Assembly: GCF_051379705.1 (NCBI RefSeq)
Contig: NZ_CP179868.1
Span: forward strand, 2,108,001 to 2,172,000
Direction: 5' to 3'
Length of the DNA: 64,000 bases
DNA from: Ekhidna sp051379705
GTDB lineage: Bacteria; Bacteroidota; Bacteroidia; Cytophagales; Cyclobacteriaceae
Part shown: positions 35,602 to 43,804 of the stretch, piece by piece
Layout: each line of letters opens with the position of its first letter
Numbering within the stretch: the stretch's first letter is position 1
Program-made: the position numbers and the translations under genes
The notes under the pieces: model-generated
What the model was told of the DNA's origin: nothing
What the model saw: the letters and a program-made list of their open reading frames with translations, nothing else
The model's database searches: none

Positions 35602-35691
35602 TTACTTCTTCTTATGTCTGTTTTTTCTAAGTCTCTTCTTTCTCTTGTGAGTAGAGATCTTATGTCTCTTTCTTTTTTTACCGCAAGGCAT
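35602..35691 (-). CDS. 29-residue basic mS38/AURKAIP1-like ribosomal protein
   Basis: A very short reading frame with an ATG at 35691 and TAA-TAG double stop. The 29 residues begin MPCGKKRKRHKIS and the rest is almost entirely Lys, Arg and His. I recognise this as the tiny protein conserved upstream of rng in Bacteroidota and usually annotated 'AURKAIP1/COX24 domain', homologous to mitochondrial small-subunit protein mS38 and to mycobacterial bS22. It would bind rRNA. The gene is too short for most gene finders. It lies 23 bases from rng on the same strand. Confidence 0.85.
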   Translation of the reverse strand: MPCGKKRKRHKISTHKRKKRLRKNRHKKK

Positions 35692-35722
35692 AATTTCTAT
35701 TCTTTAAAGTTTTTAAAATGTT

Positions 35723-36508
35723 TTAAAGCCCTTTGAGATAATCATTGGCCATCATCTTTATGGCCGGAATGGAATCTCTTGTGGCTAAGATTTCCTCCAA
35801 TAGCAGGCGTGCCTGCGATTGTTGATTTATTTCCATCATAGATACTGCCAGATAAAGCTTCGCTTCATGATCAGCAGGATTCAGTGATATCAAATTTTCA
35901 AAACGTTCTTTAGCTCTTTCAAACTGTCCGCTTTGGATTGCTAAAAGGCCAAGATTTAAAATGGCTTGCCTATTGGTTTCGTCCTGAATAAGGATTTCCC
36001 TAAGCATGGATATTCCAGCCATTGGGTTTTCAGAAACAACAAGCGTCATTGCCAATCTGTTTTTCAAAAAAAGGTTTGCTGGATCTTTATCCAACAACTG
36101 TTGCAAAACCACTCTGGCTTTTTCTGCATATTTCTTGGCTCTTTCAGGATCCGGAGATCTCTCATAAGCTGTGAAATATATATCTGCAGCTAATTCAGTG
36201 GGGACAATTTTCCACTTTTCAATATTCTCTGCAATGCTAGCTGCACTGTCTACCACCCCATAATCGAGGTAGCGTCTTGCCAAAGAGTGCGCAAAGTTAG
36301 CTTTTTTATCAATATTATCTTCCTCCTCAACCAATCTTCTCAAGTCATTGATCTGATTTTCAACTTCTTGAGGTATTTCCATTGAATGACTTTCCGTTTC
36401 TGTTACCTGTTGTAGTTGCTCATTTTCTACTACGCTTCTTGGCAGCTGAAACAAAATCACTACTAAAGCAACAGACCCAAGAAGGAGGATTAGTTGTGAT
36501 CTAGTCAC
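35723..36508 (-). CDS. Membrane-anchored TPR protein
   Basis: A 261-residue protein with an N-terminal membrane helix (SQLILLLGSVALVVILFQL) and then four or more TPR-like helix pairs (A-N-F-A-H-S-L-A-R-R-Y, A-x-x-x-Y-A-E-K-A-R, N-R-Q-A-I-L-N-L-G-L-L-A, D-H-E-A-K-L-Y-L-A-V). It probably scaffolds protein-protein contacts on the outer face of the inner membrane. Its ATG overlaps the stop of the HU/IHF gene by four bases, so the two are translationally coupled. A direct functional link between a DNA-binding protein and a periplasmic TPR protein is not obvious. Confidence 0.85.
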   Translation of the reverse strand: MTRSQLILLLGSVALVVILFQLPRSVVENEQLQQVTETESHSMEIPQEVENQINDLRRLVEEEDNIDKKANFAHSLARRYLDYGVVDSAASIAENIEKWKIVPTELAADIYFTAYERSPDPERAKKYAEKARVVLQQLLDKDPANLFLKNRLAMTLVVSENPMAGISMLREILIQDETNRQAILNLGLLAIQSGQFERAKERFENLISLNPADHEAKLYLAVSMMEINQQSQARLLLEEILATRDSIPAIKMMANDYLKGL

Positions 36509-36795
36509 TTGATCCTATTGGATTTTTTTATTTTCTCTACGAAAATTTTGGATGGCTTGAACGATGGAATGAAATGTTCATCAATGACAATGGCTGTATT
36601 CTTCGAGATATTTCTGGCAATTTTTTTCGCTCGCTTCTTATTCACAAAGCTTCCGAATCCTCTTACATAAACATTCTCGCCATTCGCCATGTTGTTTTTT
36701 ACAACAGAGAAGAATGCTTCTACAGAGGCTTGCACATCTGCCTTATCTATTCCGGTCTTATCCGATATTTCGTTTATCACATCAGCTTTTGTCAC
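36505..36795 (-). CDS. HU/IHF-family DNA-binding protein
   Basis: A 96-residue histone-like protein matching HU and IHF: T-K-A-D-V-I-N-E-I-S-x-x-T-G at the N-terminus, then G-E-N-V-Y-V-R-G-F-G-S-F and the arm R-A-K-K-I-A-R-N-x-S-K. The usual DNA-intercalating Pro of the arm tip is replaced by a sequence with Thr-Ala (NTAIVIDEHF), and the C-terminal helix carries P-S-K-I-F-V-E-K-I. It bends or organises DNA as a dimer. A -7-like element sits upstream of it, overlapping one for mutY on the other strand. Confidence 0.93.
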   Translation of the reverse strand: MTKADVINEISDKTGIDKADVQASVEAFFSVVKNNMANGENVYVRGFGSFVNKKRAKKIARNISKNTAIVIDEHFIPSFKPSKIFVEKIKKSNRIK

Positions 36796-36834
36796 AACTG
36801 TCTGGTTTTTAGGTGGGTGTTAGAATTGGGTGGC

Positions 36835-36848
36835 CAAAATTAAATTTG
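36835..36848. promoter_or_regulatory. Overlapping divergent -7-like elements between the HU gene and mutY
   Basis: On the minus strand TAATTTTG (36835-36842) faces the HU gene. On the plus strand TAAATTTG (36841-36848) faces mutY. Both match TAnnTTTG and share two bases, so the two promoters would exclude each other. Neither has a TTG at the usual spacing, so each call is tentative. Confidence 0.35.
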
Positions 36849-36887
36849 CACCTTCACATAAAAAAAGGATTTCTAAATTATTAAGCC

Positions 36888-37946
36888 ATCAAAGAGAAAA
36901 CATTTGCCGAAAGGCTAATTAATTGGTATACAGGCAGAAAGCGCGACCTCCCCTGGCGAAAAACAAACGACCCATATCCGGTTTGGTTGTCGGAAATCAT
37001 CCTCCAACAGACGCGAGTAGATCAGGGGCTTCCATATTGGGAACGATTCATGGAAACTTTCCCGTCTATTACGGACTTGGCAAATGCCCCAGAAGAAAAG
37101 GTGCTTAGGCTTTGGCAAGGACTCGGATACTATTCTCGTGCGCGAAACCTACATTTTACAGCAAAGTATGTGGATAAGGAACTTAACGGCCAATTTCCAA
37201 CAACCTATTCAGAAATAATCAAGCTTAGAGGTGTTGGCCCATATACTGCTGCGGCAATCGCCTCCATTTGTTTTAATGAAGCTACTCCTGTGGTGGACGG
37301 AAATGTCTTTCGCTTCGCTTCAAGGTATTTTGGGATCGAGGATGATATTTCAAAAAGCGGGACTCGAAAAATTTTTGAAAAGGTGCTCAGAAATGAAATT
37401 CCAAATGAAAGCCCTGGTACTTTCAATCAGGCCATGATGGAGTACGGAGCAACTACTTGTTCACCAAGTCCAAAGTGTGGAGAGTGCAACTTTTCCACTC
37501 GCTGCTTTGCATTCGTAAATGATCTTCAAAAAAAACTTCCTTTAAAAACGGGGAAAACGAAAGTGAGCAACCGCTACTTCAATTACCTCGTTCTAAAATT
37601 TGAAGGTTCATTTTTCATGAAGGAACGAAAAGAAAAAGATGTTTGGAGTGGCCTCTATGATTTCTTTTTGATTGAAGGAGATTTTGATGATGATGATATA
37701 CTTCTAAAAACCAGTCAAGAGTTAGAGGTCAAAGATCCAATCATAGAAGAAATCTCCGATCCATATTTACATATATTGAGCCACCAGAAAATCCATGCGA
37801 GCTTTTATACATTGGCCATTTCTAAGGAAGATTCGGAGATCGTTATTCAAAAGACAGCATTAAAACCATTTTCCGTTAAGGAAGTGCTAAATTTGCCGAA
37901 ACCTAAATTGATCGTAAATTATCTTAATCGAATAGGTATCAAATAA
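36888..37946 (+). CDS. mutY: A/G-specific adenine glycosylase MutY, non-standard start
   Basis: MutY removes adenine opposite 8-oxoguanine. The conserved N-terminal WYTGRKRDLPWRKTNDPYP begins at about 36924, yet between an in-frame stop at 36882-36884 and that motif there is no ATG, GTG or TTG. The ATC at 36888 gives a natural-length N-terminus, and an ATT at 36918 is another possibility. Catalytic Glu is in SEIILQQ, the helix-hairpin-helix in LRGVGPYTAAAIA and catalytic Asp in VVDGNVFR. The iron-sulfur cysteines are spaced C-x5-C-x2-C-x5-C, one residue less than the usual x6 in the first gap. A C-terminal NUDIX-like domain follows. ssb starts seven bases later. Confidence 0.9.
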   Translation: MKEKTFAERLINWYTGRKRDLPWRKTNDPYPVWLSEIILQQTRVDQGLPYWERFMETFPSITDLANAPEEKVLRLWQGLGYYSRARNLHFTAKYVDKELNGQFPTTYSEIIKLRGVGPYTAAAIASICFNEATPVVDGNVFRFASRYFGIEDDISKSGTRKIFEKVLRNEIPNESPGTFNQAMMEYGATTCSPSPKCGECNFSTRCFAFVNDLQKKLPLKTGKTKVSNRYFNYLVLKFEGSFFMKERKEKDVWSGLYDFFLIEGDFDDDDILLKTSQELEVKDPIIEEISDPYLHILSHQKIHASFYTLAISKEDSEIVIQKTALKPFSVKEVLNLPKPKLIVNYLNRIGIK

Positions 37947-37953
37947 ACACACT

Positions 37954-38403
37954 ATGTCTGGAGTAAATAAAGTAATCTTAGTAGGCCGCCTGGGAAAAGA
38001 CCCAGAAGTTAGACACCTTGAAAATGGCGCAACGGTAGCCAATTTTTCATTAGCCACCTCTGAGACATACAAGGATAGACAAACTGGTGAGCGTAGAGAA
38101 CAAACCGAATGGCACAACGTAGTGCTATGGAGAGGTTTGGCAGAAGTAGCTGAGAAATACGTAAAAAAAGGTGACATGATCTATGTGGAAGGAAAGCTTC
38201 GTACCCGCTCATGGGAAAAAGACGGGGTAACACGATATACCACTGAGGTCGTCGGCGATAACATGACTATGCTTGGAGGCGGTAGCAGTAGCGGCTCTTC
38301 ACAAGGTCAGCAAGGAGGAGACTACTCGGGACAGCAGCCATCTCAAGCATCTGCGCCTGTGCAGGAGGCACAAAGCGATGCCACGGATGACCTCCCATTT
38401 TAA
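37954..38403 (+). CDS. ssb: Single-stranded DNA-binding protein
   Basis: A 149-residue SSB with an OB-fold (residues 1-105): SGVNKVILVGRLGKDPEVR, then T-E-W-H-N-V-V-L-W-R and the Y-V-E-G-K-L-R-T-R-S-W strand. A Gly/Ser/Gln-rich linker follows, and the acidic C-terminal tail ends in DDLPF, the docking peptide for repair and replication partners. It lies between mutY and gldE, an order found in many Bacteroidota. It may be the main SSB, although the genome beyond the window could hold others. Confidence 0.97.
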   Translation: MSGVNKVILVGRLGKDPEVRHLENGATVANFSLATSETYKDRQTGERREQTEWHNVVLWRGLAEVAEKYVKKGDMIYVEGKLRTRSWEKDGVTRYTTEVVGDNMTMLGGGSSSGSSQGQQGGDYSGQQPSQASAPVQEAQSDATDDLPF

Positions 38404-38420
38404 AACATAACTATTAGTAC

Positions 38421-39782
38421 TTGGAAGCATCTTTGGACGATCCATTCCCCACGTTATTACTTAGCATGATGGCTGATATGCCATTTTCGTTTTACCTGAT
38501 CAATGGTTTGGTGATTTTGATTTTATTATGCCTTTCAGGCTTGGTTTCAGGTTCTGAAGTTGCGTTTTTCTCATTTTCGCACAATCAAATAATGGACTTC
38601 AACAGATCGGCTGATGCGAAAGAAAAGCGAATCAGTTTTCTGCTACACAATCCCAAGAAGTTGTTAGCTACAATTCTGATTCTCAACAATCTGGTCAACA
38701 TTTTCATTATTACCATCTCAACTTTCGCTACCTGGCAGCTAGTAGGAGAACAGGGAAAGCAAGGTGTGACCATCGTGATTCTGACTACCATAATCACCTT
38801 GCTGATTATCTTTTTTGGTGAGATCATTCCAAAAGTTTACGCCAATCATAATGGGACAGTGTTTGCAAAACTTACGTCTGGTCTATTGCTTCTTTCATAT
38901 CGTATTTTCAAACCTATCTCCTGGTTCTTGATGAGCATGACAGGGTTGATTGAGCGACGAATGGAGAAAAAGGGATACAACCTTTCCGTTGAAGAAATTA
39001 ATCAAGCACTAGAGATTTCTGTGGAAAAAGAACACGTAACAGAAGAAGAAAAAGGGATTCTGAAAGGAATTGTGAATTTTGGGACGCTCTCAGTGAAGCA
39101 AGTCATGAAGTCCCGAATGGACATCACCGCTATCGATCGAGAAACTGATTTTCATGAGTTGATGAATCAAATCAACAAAACGGGATACTCCCGAATTCCA
39201 ATATTTTCTGAAACTGTAGATAAGGTAGAAGGCATACTGTATATCAAGGACCTAATTCCTCACATTGGAGAAGAAGAAGACTTTAAATGGCAGGAGCTTT
39301 TAAGACCTGCATTCTTTGTTCCTGAGAGTAAAAAGATTGACGATTTATTTAAAGATTTTCAGGAAAAGCAGGTTCACATTGCTGTGGTAATAGATGAGTA
39401 TGGAGGCACCTCTGGCTTAATAACAATGGAAGATGTCATTGAAGAAATTGTCGGTGAGATCAACGATGAATTCGACGATGAGAGTGATGTTGCTTACAAT
39501 AAGCTGGACAATCAAACTTTCATTTTCGAAGGAAAAACATCTTTAAATGATTTTTGTAAAATCACAAACTCAGATATTTCAATTTTTGATCAACTAAAAG
39601 GTGAGAGTGAGTCTCTTGGTGGGCTTTTGCTTGAAATAAACACAAAGCTTCCCAGCGCCGGGGAAAAAATCAGAGTTTCTCATTTTGTGTTTACTGTTGT
39701 TGCTGTTGATCAGCGACGCATAAAACGCATACGAGCATATATCAATAATGATAAGAGCAACGTTGCAGGGTTTGAAGATTAG
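38421..39782 (+). CDS. gldE: Gliding-motility-associated protein GldE
   Basis: A 453-residue membrane protein of the CNNM/HlyC-CorC type: an N-terminal DUF21 domain with four helices (about 25-170), two CBS domains (about 210-340, with M-K-S-R-M-D-I and V-V-I-D-E-Y-G-G-T-S-G-L), and a C-terminal CorC-HlyC domain. Homologues move cations; GldE supports gliding in Flavobacterium by an unclear role. A TTG at 38421 is the likely start, because the DDPFP after it looks conserved; an ATG at 38466 is the alternative. gldD follows after nine bases. Confidence 0.9.
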   Translation: MEASLDDPFPTLLLSMMADMPFSFYLINGLVILILLCLSGLVSGSEVAFFSFSHNQIMDFNRSADAKEKRISFLLHNPKKLLATILILNNLVNIFIITISTFATWQLVGEQGKQGVTIVILTTIITLLIIFFGEIIPKVYANHNGTVFAKLTSGLLLLSYRIFKPISWFLMSMTGLIERRMEKKGYNLSVEEINQALEISVEKEHVTEEEKGILKGIVNFGTLSVKQVMKSRMDITAIDRETDFHELMNQINKTGYSRIPIFSETVDKVEGILYIKDLIPHIGEEEDFKWQELLRPAFFVPESKKIDDLFKDFQEKQVHIAVVIDEYGGTSGLITMEDVIEEIVGEINDEFDDESDVAYNKLDNQTFIFEGKTSLNDFCKITNSDISIFDQLKGESESLGGLLLEINTKLPSAGEKIRVSHFVFTVVAVDQRRIKRIRAYINNDKSNVAGFED

Positions 39783-39791
39783 TATGCAATT

Positions 39792-40358
39792 ATGATGAAA
39801 TACTTAACTGTTCTCCTGGCACTATTTTGTTTTGCATGTGGCAGCAACCACCTCCCTAAACCAAAAGGTTTTAATCGCATTAACCTTCCCCATGCTGCTT
39901 ACCAAGCATTGCCTGACTCACTTCCTTACTCATTTGAATATTCTGTGCATGCGAGATTGCTTAAAGATTCCAGTTGGATTTCTGAGCGATATTGGATCAA
40001 TCTCTTCTATCCTGAAATGGATGCAGCTATCCAGATAACATATAAGCCTGTAACCGACTCAATCATTCGGGAATACCTAAGTGATTCTTATCGGCTTACC
40101 TCCCAGCATAATGTAAAAGCATATGCAATAGAAGAAAGCATTATTGAATTACCCAATGGTATGTATGCCTCGTTTACGGAGCTTGAAGGAGAGGTGCCCA
40201 CTCAAGCTCAATTTCATGTCTCTGACAGTGTGGATCACTTCCTGAGAGGTGCTCTATATTTTCGAACTGCCACCAAGAATGACTCTTTGGCACCTGTCAT
40301 TTCATACCTTAAAAAGGACATCATTCATTTGCTTACAACTTTGGAGTGGAGGGATTAA
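39792..40358 (+). CDS. gldD: Gliding-motility lipoprotein GldD
   Basis: A 188-residue lipoprotein whose lipobox ends in CFAC (Cys at residue 17, just after FALFCFA-like hydrophobics). The mature N-terminus has LPKPKGFNRINLP, the hallmark of GldD, and later a D-S-L-P-Y-S-F-E-Y-S strand and W-I-N-L-F-Y-P-E-M-D-A-A-I-Q-I-T-Y. GldD is required for gliding and chitin use in Flavobacterium and acts in the envelope with the Gld proteins. Nine bases separate it from gldE. It ends before recG. Confidence 0.9.
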   Translation: MMKYLTVLLALFCFACGSNHLPKPKGFNRINLPHAAYQALPDSLPYSFEYSVHARLLKDSSWISERYWINLFYPEMDAAIQITYKPVTDSIIREYLSDSYRLTSQHNVKAYAIEESIIELPNGMYASFTELEGEVPTQAQFHVSDSVDHFLRGALYFRTATKNDSLAPVISYLKKDIIHLLTTLEWRD

Positions 40359-40418
40359 CAAAGTAGGACGAGGGTCGATTTGGCTCCCTTTTTTTGTGCT
40401 TCGGATTATCTTAGCCAT

Positions 40419-42512
40419 ATGCATCAATTCTTTGACCGATCCATCGAGTACCTAAAAGGTGTCGGACCACAGCGTGGCGAAACGCTCAACAAAGAATTGC
40501 AGATTTTCACTTTTGGTGACCTCCTCCAGCACTATCCTTTTCGACACGAAGATCGCAGCAAGTTTTATAAAGTGAGTGAACTTCAGCCAGACCTTCCATA
40601 CGTTCAACTAATTGGTGAATTCAAGTCATTCAAAACAATTGGTGTGGGTAGAAAATCCCGTTTGGTTGGAATTTTTGCTGATGAAACAGGCACTATTGAA
40701 ATGGTTTGGTTCAAAGGAGTTCAATGGATTCAAAAGAGCCTGACCATAGGCGTAAAGTATGTTGCCTTTGGAAAGGCTACACTCTTTAATGGGAAGTTCA
40801 ACATCGCGCACCCTGAAATTGAAATACAAACCGAGAAAAACACGAAGGGAGGATATCTTCAACCTGTATACCACACCTCAGAGAAAATGAAAAAGAAGGG
40901 GCTTGACAGCAAGTTCATTTCCAAAATCATGAAAGTGCTCTTGGTAGAAGCCGTGAATCACATTCACGAAACCCTGCCTAAAAATCTTATCAATCAATTT
41001 AAACTGCTAGATAAAAAAACGGCAGTTGTATCCATGCACTTTCCTCGAAACAGTCAGTTGCTTATGCAAGCACAAAATCGGATGAAGTTCGAGGAACTCT
41101 TTTTCGTACAGCTCCGACTCATCAAATTGAAGATTGCCAGAACGGAAAAATACAGGGGTGTTATCATTAATAAAAGTGATCTGCTAAACACATTCTATGC
41201 CGAGCACATGCCTTTTGAGCTCACAGGAGCTCAGAAAAAAGTAGTTAAAGAAATCTATGCAGACTTTCGCTCGGGCCAGCAAATGAACCGATTGGTACAG
41301 GGTGATGTGGGAAGTGGAAAAACCATGGTTGCATTTCTCTCCATGCTTATCGCGATTGGGTCTGGGTTTCAATGCGCGTTTATGGCTCCCACAGAAATTC
41401 TCGCCGAGCAACATTTTAAAGGATTACAAGAACAAGCCAGGCCATTGGGAATACACATCGCAAGGCTCACTGGATCCACGCCAAAGTCAGAGCGAAAGCT
41501 TATCCATGAAGGCCTAATGTCAGGTGTTATCACTATCCTGGTAGGCACGCATGCTTTGCTCGAAGACAAAGTGAAATTTAAAAATCTAGGGCTAGCTGTG
41601 ATCGATGAACAACACCGATTTGGCGTAGCACAGCGAGCCAAGCTGTGGACAAAAACCAAGGAAGTCTATCCACATGTACTGGTAATGACAGCCACACCCA
41701 TCCCACGAACGCTGGCAATGACTCTATATGGTGACTTGGATATTTCTGTCATAGATGAGCTTCCCGCCGGTCGAAAACCTATAAAGACAAAACATTTCTT
41801 TGAATCCAAGCGACTGGAGATGTTTGGGTTCGTGGAAAAGGAAATTGAAAAAGGCAGGCAGGCATATATCGTCTATCCATTGATTGAAGAATCTGCAACG
41901 CTCGATTATAAAGACCTTATGGATGGATATGAAGGCATCCAGCGGCGATTTCCAAAGTATCAGATTTCGATCGTTCATGGTCGGATGAAATCTGAAGACA
42001 AAGAATGGGAGATGCAAAGGTTTGTCAAGGGCGAAACCAAAATTATGGTGGCCACCACAGTAATTGAAGTAGGAGTTAATGTTCCGAATGCTACAATTAT
42101 GGTTATCGAGAATGCAGAGCGATTTGGCCTTTCTCAATTGCATCAGCTTCGTGGCAGAGTGGGCAGAGGTGGCGATCAATCACATTGCGTGTTGATGTCA
42201 GGAGTGAAGTTGAGCTCTGAAGGAAGAAAACGCTTGAAAACCATGGTTGATACCACAGACGGCTTCAAGATTGCTGAAGTAGATCTGGAGCTGAGAGGTC
42301 CTGGAGACTTAATGGGAACCAGACAAAGCGGAGCTTTGGACTTATTGGTTTCAGATTTGGTAAAAGATGGAGAGATCTTAAAGGTAGCAAGAATTGCCGC
42401 TCAAGAATTGTTGAAGAGCGATCCAGGTTTAGAAAAAACCGAACATCGAATGATTAAATCACATATTGATTCGTTTAGCAAGAATGCTGTTAATTGGGGG
42501 CGAATTAGTTAA
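40419..42512 (+). CDS. recG: ATP-dependent DNA helicase RecG
   Basis: RecG reverses stalled forks and branch-migrates junctions. The ATG at 40419 is preferred over a TTG at 40380, because MHQFFDRSIEYLKGVGP is the normal N-terminus. A wedge OB-fold domain (about 60-190) is followed by a superfamily 2 helicase: Walker A GDVGSGKT (about residue 295), DEQHRFGV, T-A-T-P-I-P-R-T, and the C-terminal motif VI Q-L-R-G-R-V-G-R. Length, 697 residues, is typical. Similar motifs in mfd belong to a different gene at 58.7 kb. Confidence 0.97.
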   Translation: MHQFFDRSIEYLKGVGPQRGETLNKELQIFTFGDLLQHYPFRHEDRSKFYKVSELQPDLPYVQLIGEFKSFKTIGVGRKSRLVGIFADETGTIEMVWFKGVQWIQKSLTIGVKYVAFGKATLFNGKFNIAHPEIEIQTEKNTKGGYLQPVYHTSEKMKKKGLDSKFISKIMKVLLVEAVNHIHETLPKNLINQFKLLDKKTAVVSMHFPRNSQLLMQAQNRMKFEELFFVQLRLIKLKIARTEKYRGVIINKSDLLNTFYAEHMPFELTGAQKKVVKEIYADFRSGQQMNRLVQGDVGSGKTMVAFLSMLIAIGSGFQCAFMAPTEILAEQHFKGLQEQARPLGIHIARLTGSTPKSERKLIHEGLMSGVITILVGTHALLEDKVKFKNLGLAVIDEQHRFGVAQRAKLWTKTKEVYPHVLVMTATPIPRTLAMTLYGDLDISVIDELPAGRKPIKTKHFFESKRLEMFGFVEKEIEKGRQAYIVYPLIEESATLDYKDLMDGYEGIQRRFPKYQISIVHGRMKSEDKEWEMQRFVKGETKIMVATTVIEVGVNVPNATIMVIENAERFGLSQLHQLRGRVGRGGDQSHCVLMSGVKLSSEGRKRLKTMVDTTDGFKIAEVDLELRGPGDLMGTRQSGALDLLVSDLVKDGEILKVARIAAQELLKSDPGLEKTEHRMIKSHIDSFSKNAVNWGRIS

Positions 42513-42522
42513 TTGGTCATTC

Positions 42523-42567
42523 GTTAATTAGGTGAGTTGTTGCCAGTTCACTGTTTAACTAATTAAC
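42523..42567 (+). repeat. Inverted repeat after recG
   Basis: GTTAATTAG (42523-42531) and CTAATTAAC (42559-42567) are perfect inverted 9-base arms with an inner GTGA/TCAC pair. No T-run follows, so it is either a weak terminator for recG or a protein-binding site. Confidence 0.45.
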
Positions 42568-42576
42568 TTAACACTA

Positions 42577-42999
42577 ATGTCTAAAACAGAATACATCAAA
42601 CTCCTTAAGAAGCAGATTTCCAAACTTGAAGAAGATACTTTTAACCTGGAAGCTTGGAAAACTAGCGCAATAACCGTTTTGCATCGCATCTTCGGAGAAA
42701 GCGACCCAAGAGCAAAACAGATTGATAACTTAAAGATCGATTACAGTAGCTGGGCTTTGCGTGATTCCAACTCGAACTACAAGCCTGTAGAAACTGCCAA
42801 GCTTAAAGGCAAGGAAGTCTTAAATACTGCGATCGATGAAATTGAAATCTTCGGAGCGCCAGAAAGCCATGCTATGGATGTATTAGGTCAGGATTTTGTA
42901 AAAAAATTACAAGAAATGTCTGAATCGCAACGTAAAAAGCATTTCAATGACATGAAGAAAAGTGAACTGGTGCAATTATTGATGAAGCTTATGGGATGA
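42577..42999 (+). CDS. Uncharacterised 140-residue helical protein
   Basis: A soluble, charged and probably helical protein. It begins with a coiled-coil-like segment (YIKLLKKQISKLEE) and has a WKTSAITVLHRIFGESD motif in the first third; similar W-x-x-x-A-x-x-x-L-x-R-I-F-G patterns occur at the N-terminus of various bacterial hypothetical proteins. The C-terminal third (about 105-140) is Lys-rich, with F-V-K-K-L and M-K-K-S-E-L-V-Q-L. I do not recognise a named family. Its stop overlaps the ATG of the broken lipoprotein gene by four bases (ATGA). Confidence 0.65.
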   Translation: MSKTEYIKLLKKQISKLEEDTFNLEAWKTSAITVLHRIFGESDPRAKQIDNLKIDYSSWALRDSNSNYKPVETAKLKGKEVLNTAIDEIEIFGAPESHAMDVLGQDFVKKLQEMSESQRKKHFNDMKKSELVQLLMKLMG

Positions 43000-43646
43000 A
43001 GCGTTTACTTCTTTCTCTTACAATCATATTCATATTATCATCCTGTGCCGAACCTTCAGAGCTTGTCGGTTTATGGAAGCTTGAAGACGTCAGTGTTGAT
43101 ATGATCCCTCGAAAATCCACTCCCATCTTTCTGAAATTTGATCCGAGTGGTAGTTTTTCTGTTTCCAGAGCAATTGGTGATTTAATCGGACTTTATCAAC
43201 TAAAGGAAAATGATCTTTACTTTTCAAGCAATGATAAAAAATGGTTCAATACAAACTGGAATGCGAATGTCTATCAAGGAATACTCGTTGCTAAAAGGAC
43301 TTGAATACGGCTATAGAACAACCGAGCTTAAATTTGTTCCTGCTGAAAAACTGCCTCCATTTGTGAGTTCATTGAAGCTCTAACTGGGAAATGGGAGTTG
43401 TACAAGATTGTGGATAATCACAAAGAACAAGAAACTGATAACATGCAGTTCGTGATTTCTGATTACGAATATATCATTTCAAGAAATGATAGTTTAAATG
43501 AAAAAGGAAATGTCCTAGTGGACACCCGCCATCAGAAAATCAACTTTGAAAATAAAGAAACAAGCTGGAAAGTACGTTTTGTTTGGGATGAACTCCGCCT
43601 GGAGAATCAAGAACTCGCTCTTGAGTATCGTTTGAGAAGGTATTAA
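42996..43646 (+). pseudogene. Frameshifted two-domain lipocalin-like lipoprotein
   Basis: Frame 1 runs from 42996 with a lipobox (LSSC) and a lipocalin-like start (LVGLWKLEDV), and stops at 43304. From about 43285 the next frame reads on as EYGYRTTELKFVPAEKLPPF and stops at 43388-43390. The first frame then resumes at about 43360 with CEFIEALTGKWELYKIVD, a second lipocalin-like start, and runs to 43646. A first shift lies near the AAAA run at 43292-43295 and a compensating one near 43360. The two halves look like a tandem domain duplication. It may be a decaying gene or two base-call errors. Confidence 0.7.
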
Positions 43647-43651
43647 AAGTG

Positions 43652-43672
43652 TTTTGTAAAAAATTTACAAAA
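43652..43672. repeat. Inverted repeat TTTTGTAAA-aaa-TTTACAAAA
   Basis: Perfect 9-base arms with a 3-base spacer, six bases past the pseudogene. A third copy of TTTTGTAAA occurs at 43762-43770. The gap is otherwise AT-rich and lies between two convergent genes. A terminator-like or protein-binding role is possible. Confidence 0.5.
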
Positions 43673-43804
43673 TGTATTAGCATGAGTAAAAAAATACTTT
43701 AATGAAATGAAGACACGCTTGCGGTCTTGCTTAAAGTTGACTTCCTGAAGAAGATTTAGATTTTTGTAAAGAAGTAATTAGAGCATTATTGTTAATAAAC
43801 TGAG

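Noticed and set aside
36987..37946. MutY starting at TTG 36987
   Set aside because: The codon is an internal Leu; upstream in-frame sequence encodes the conserved W-Y-x-x-x-K-R-D-L-P-W region.
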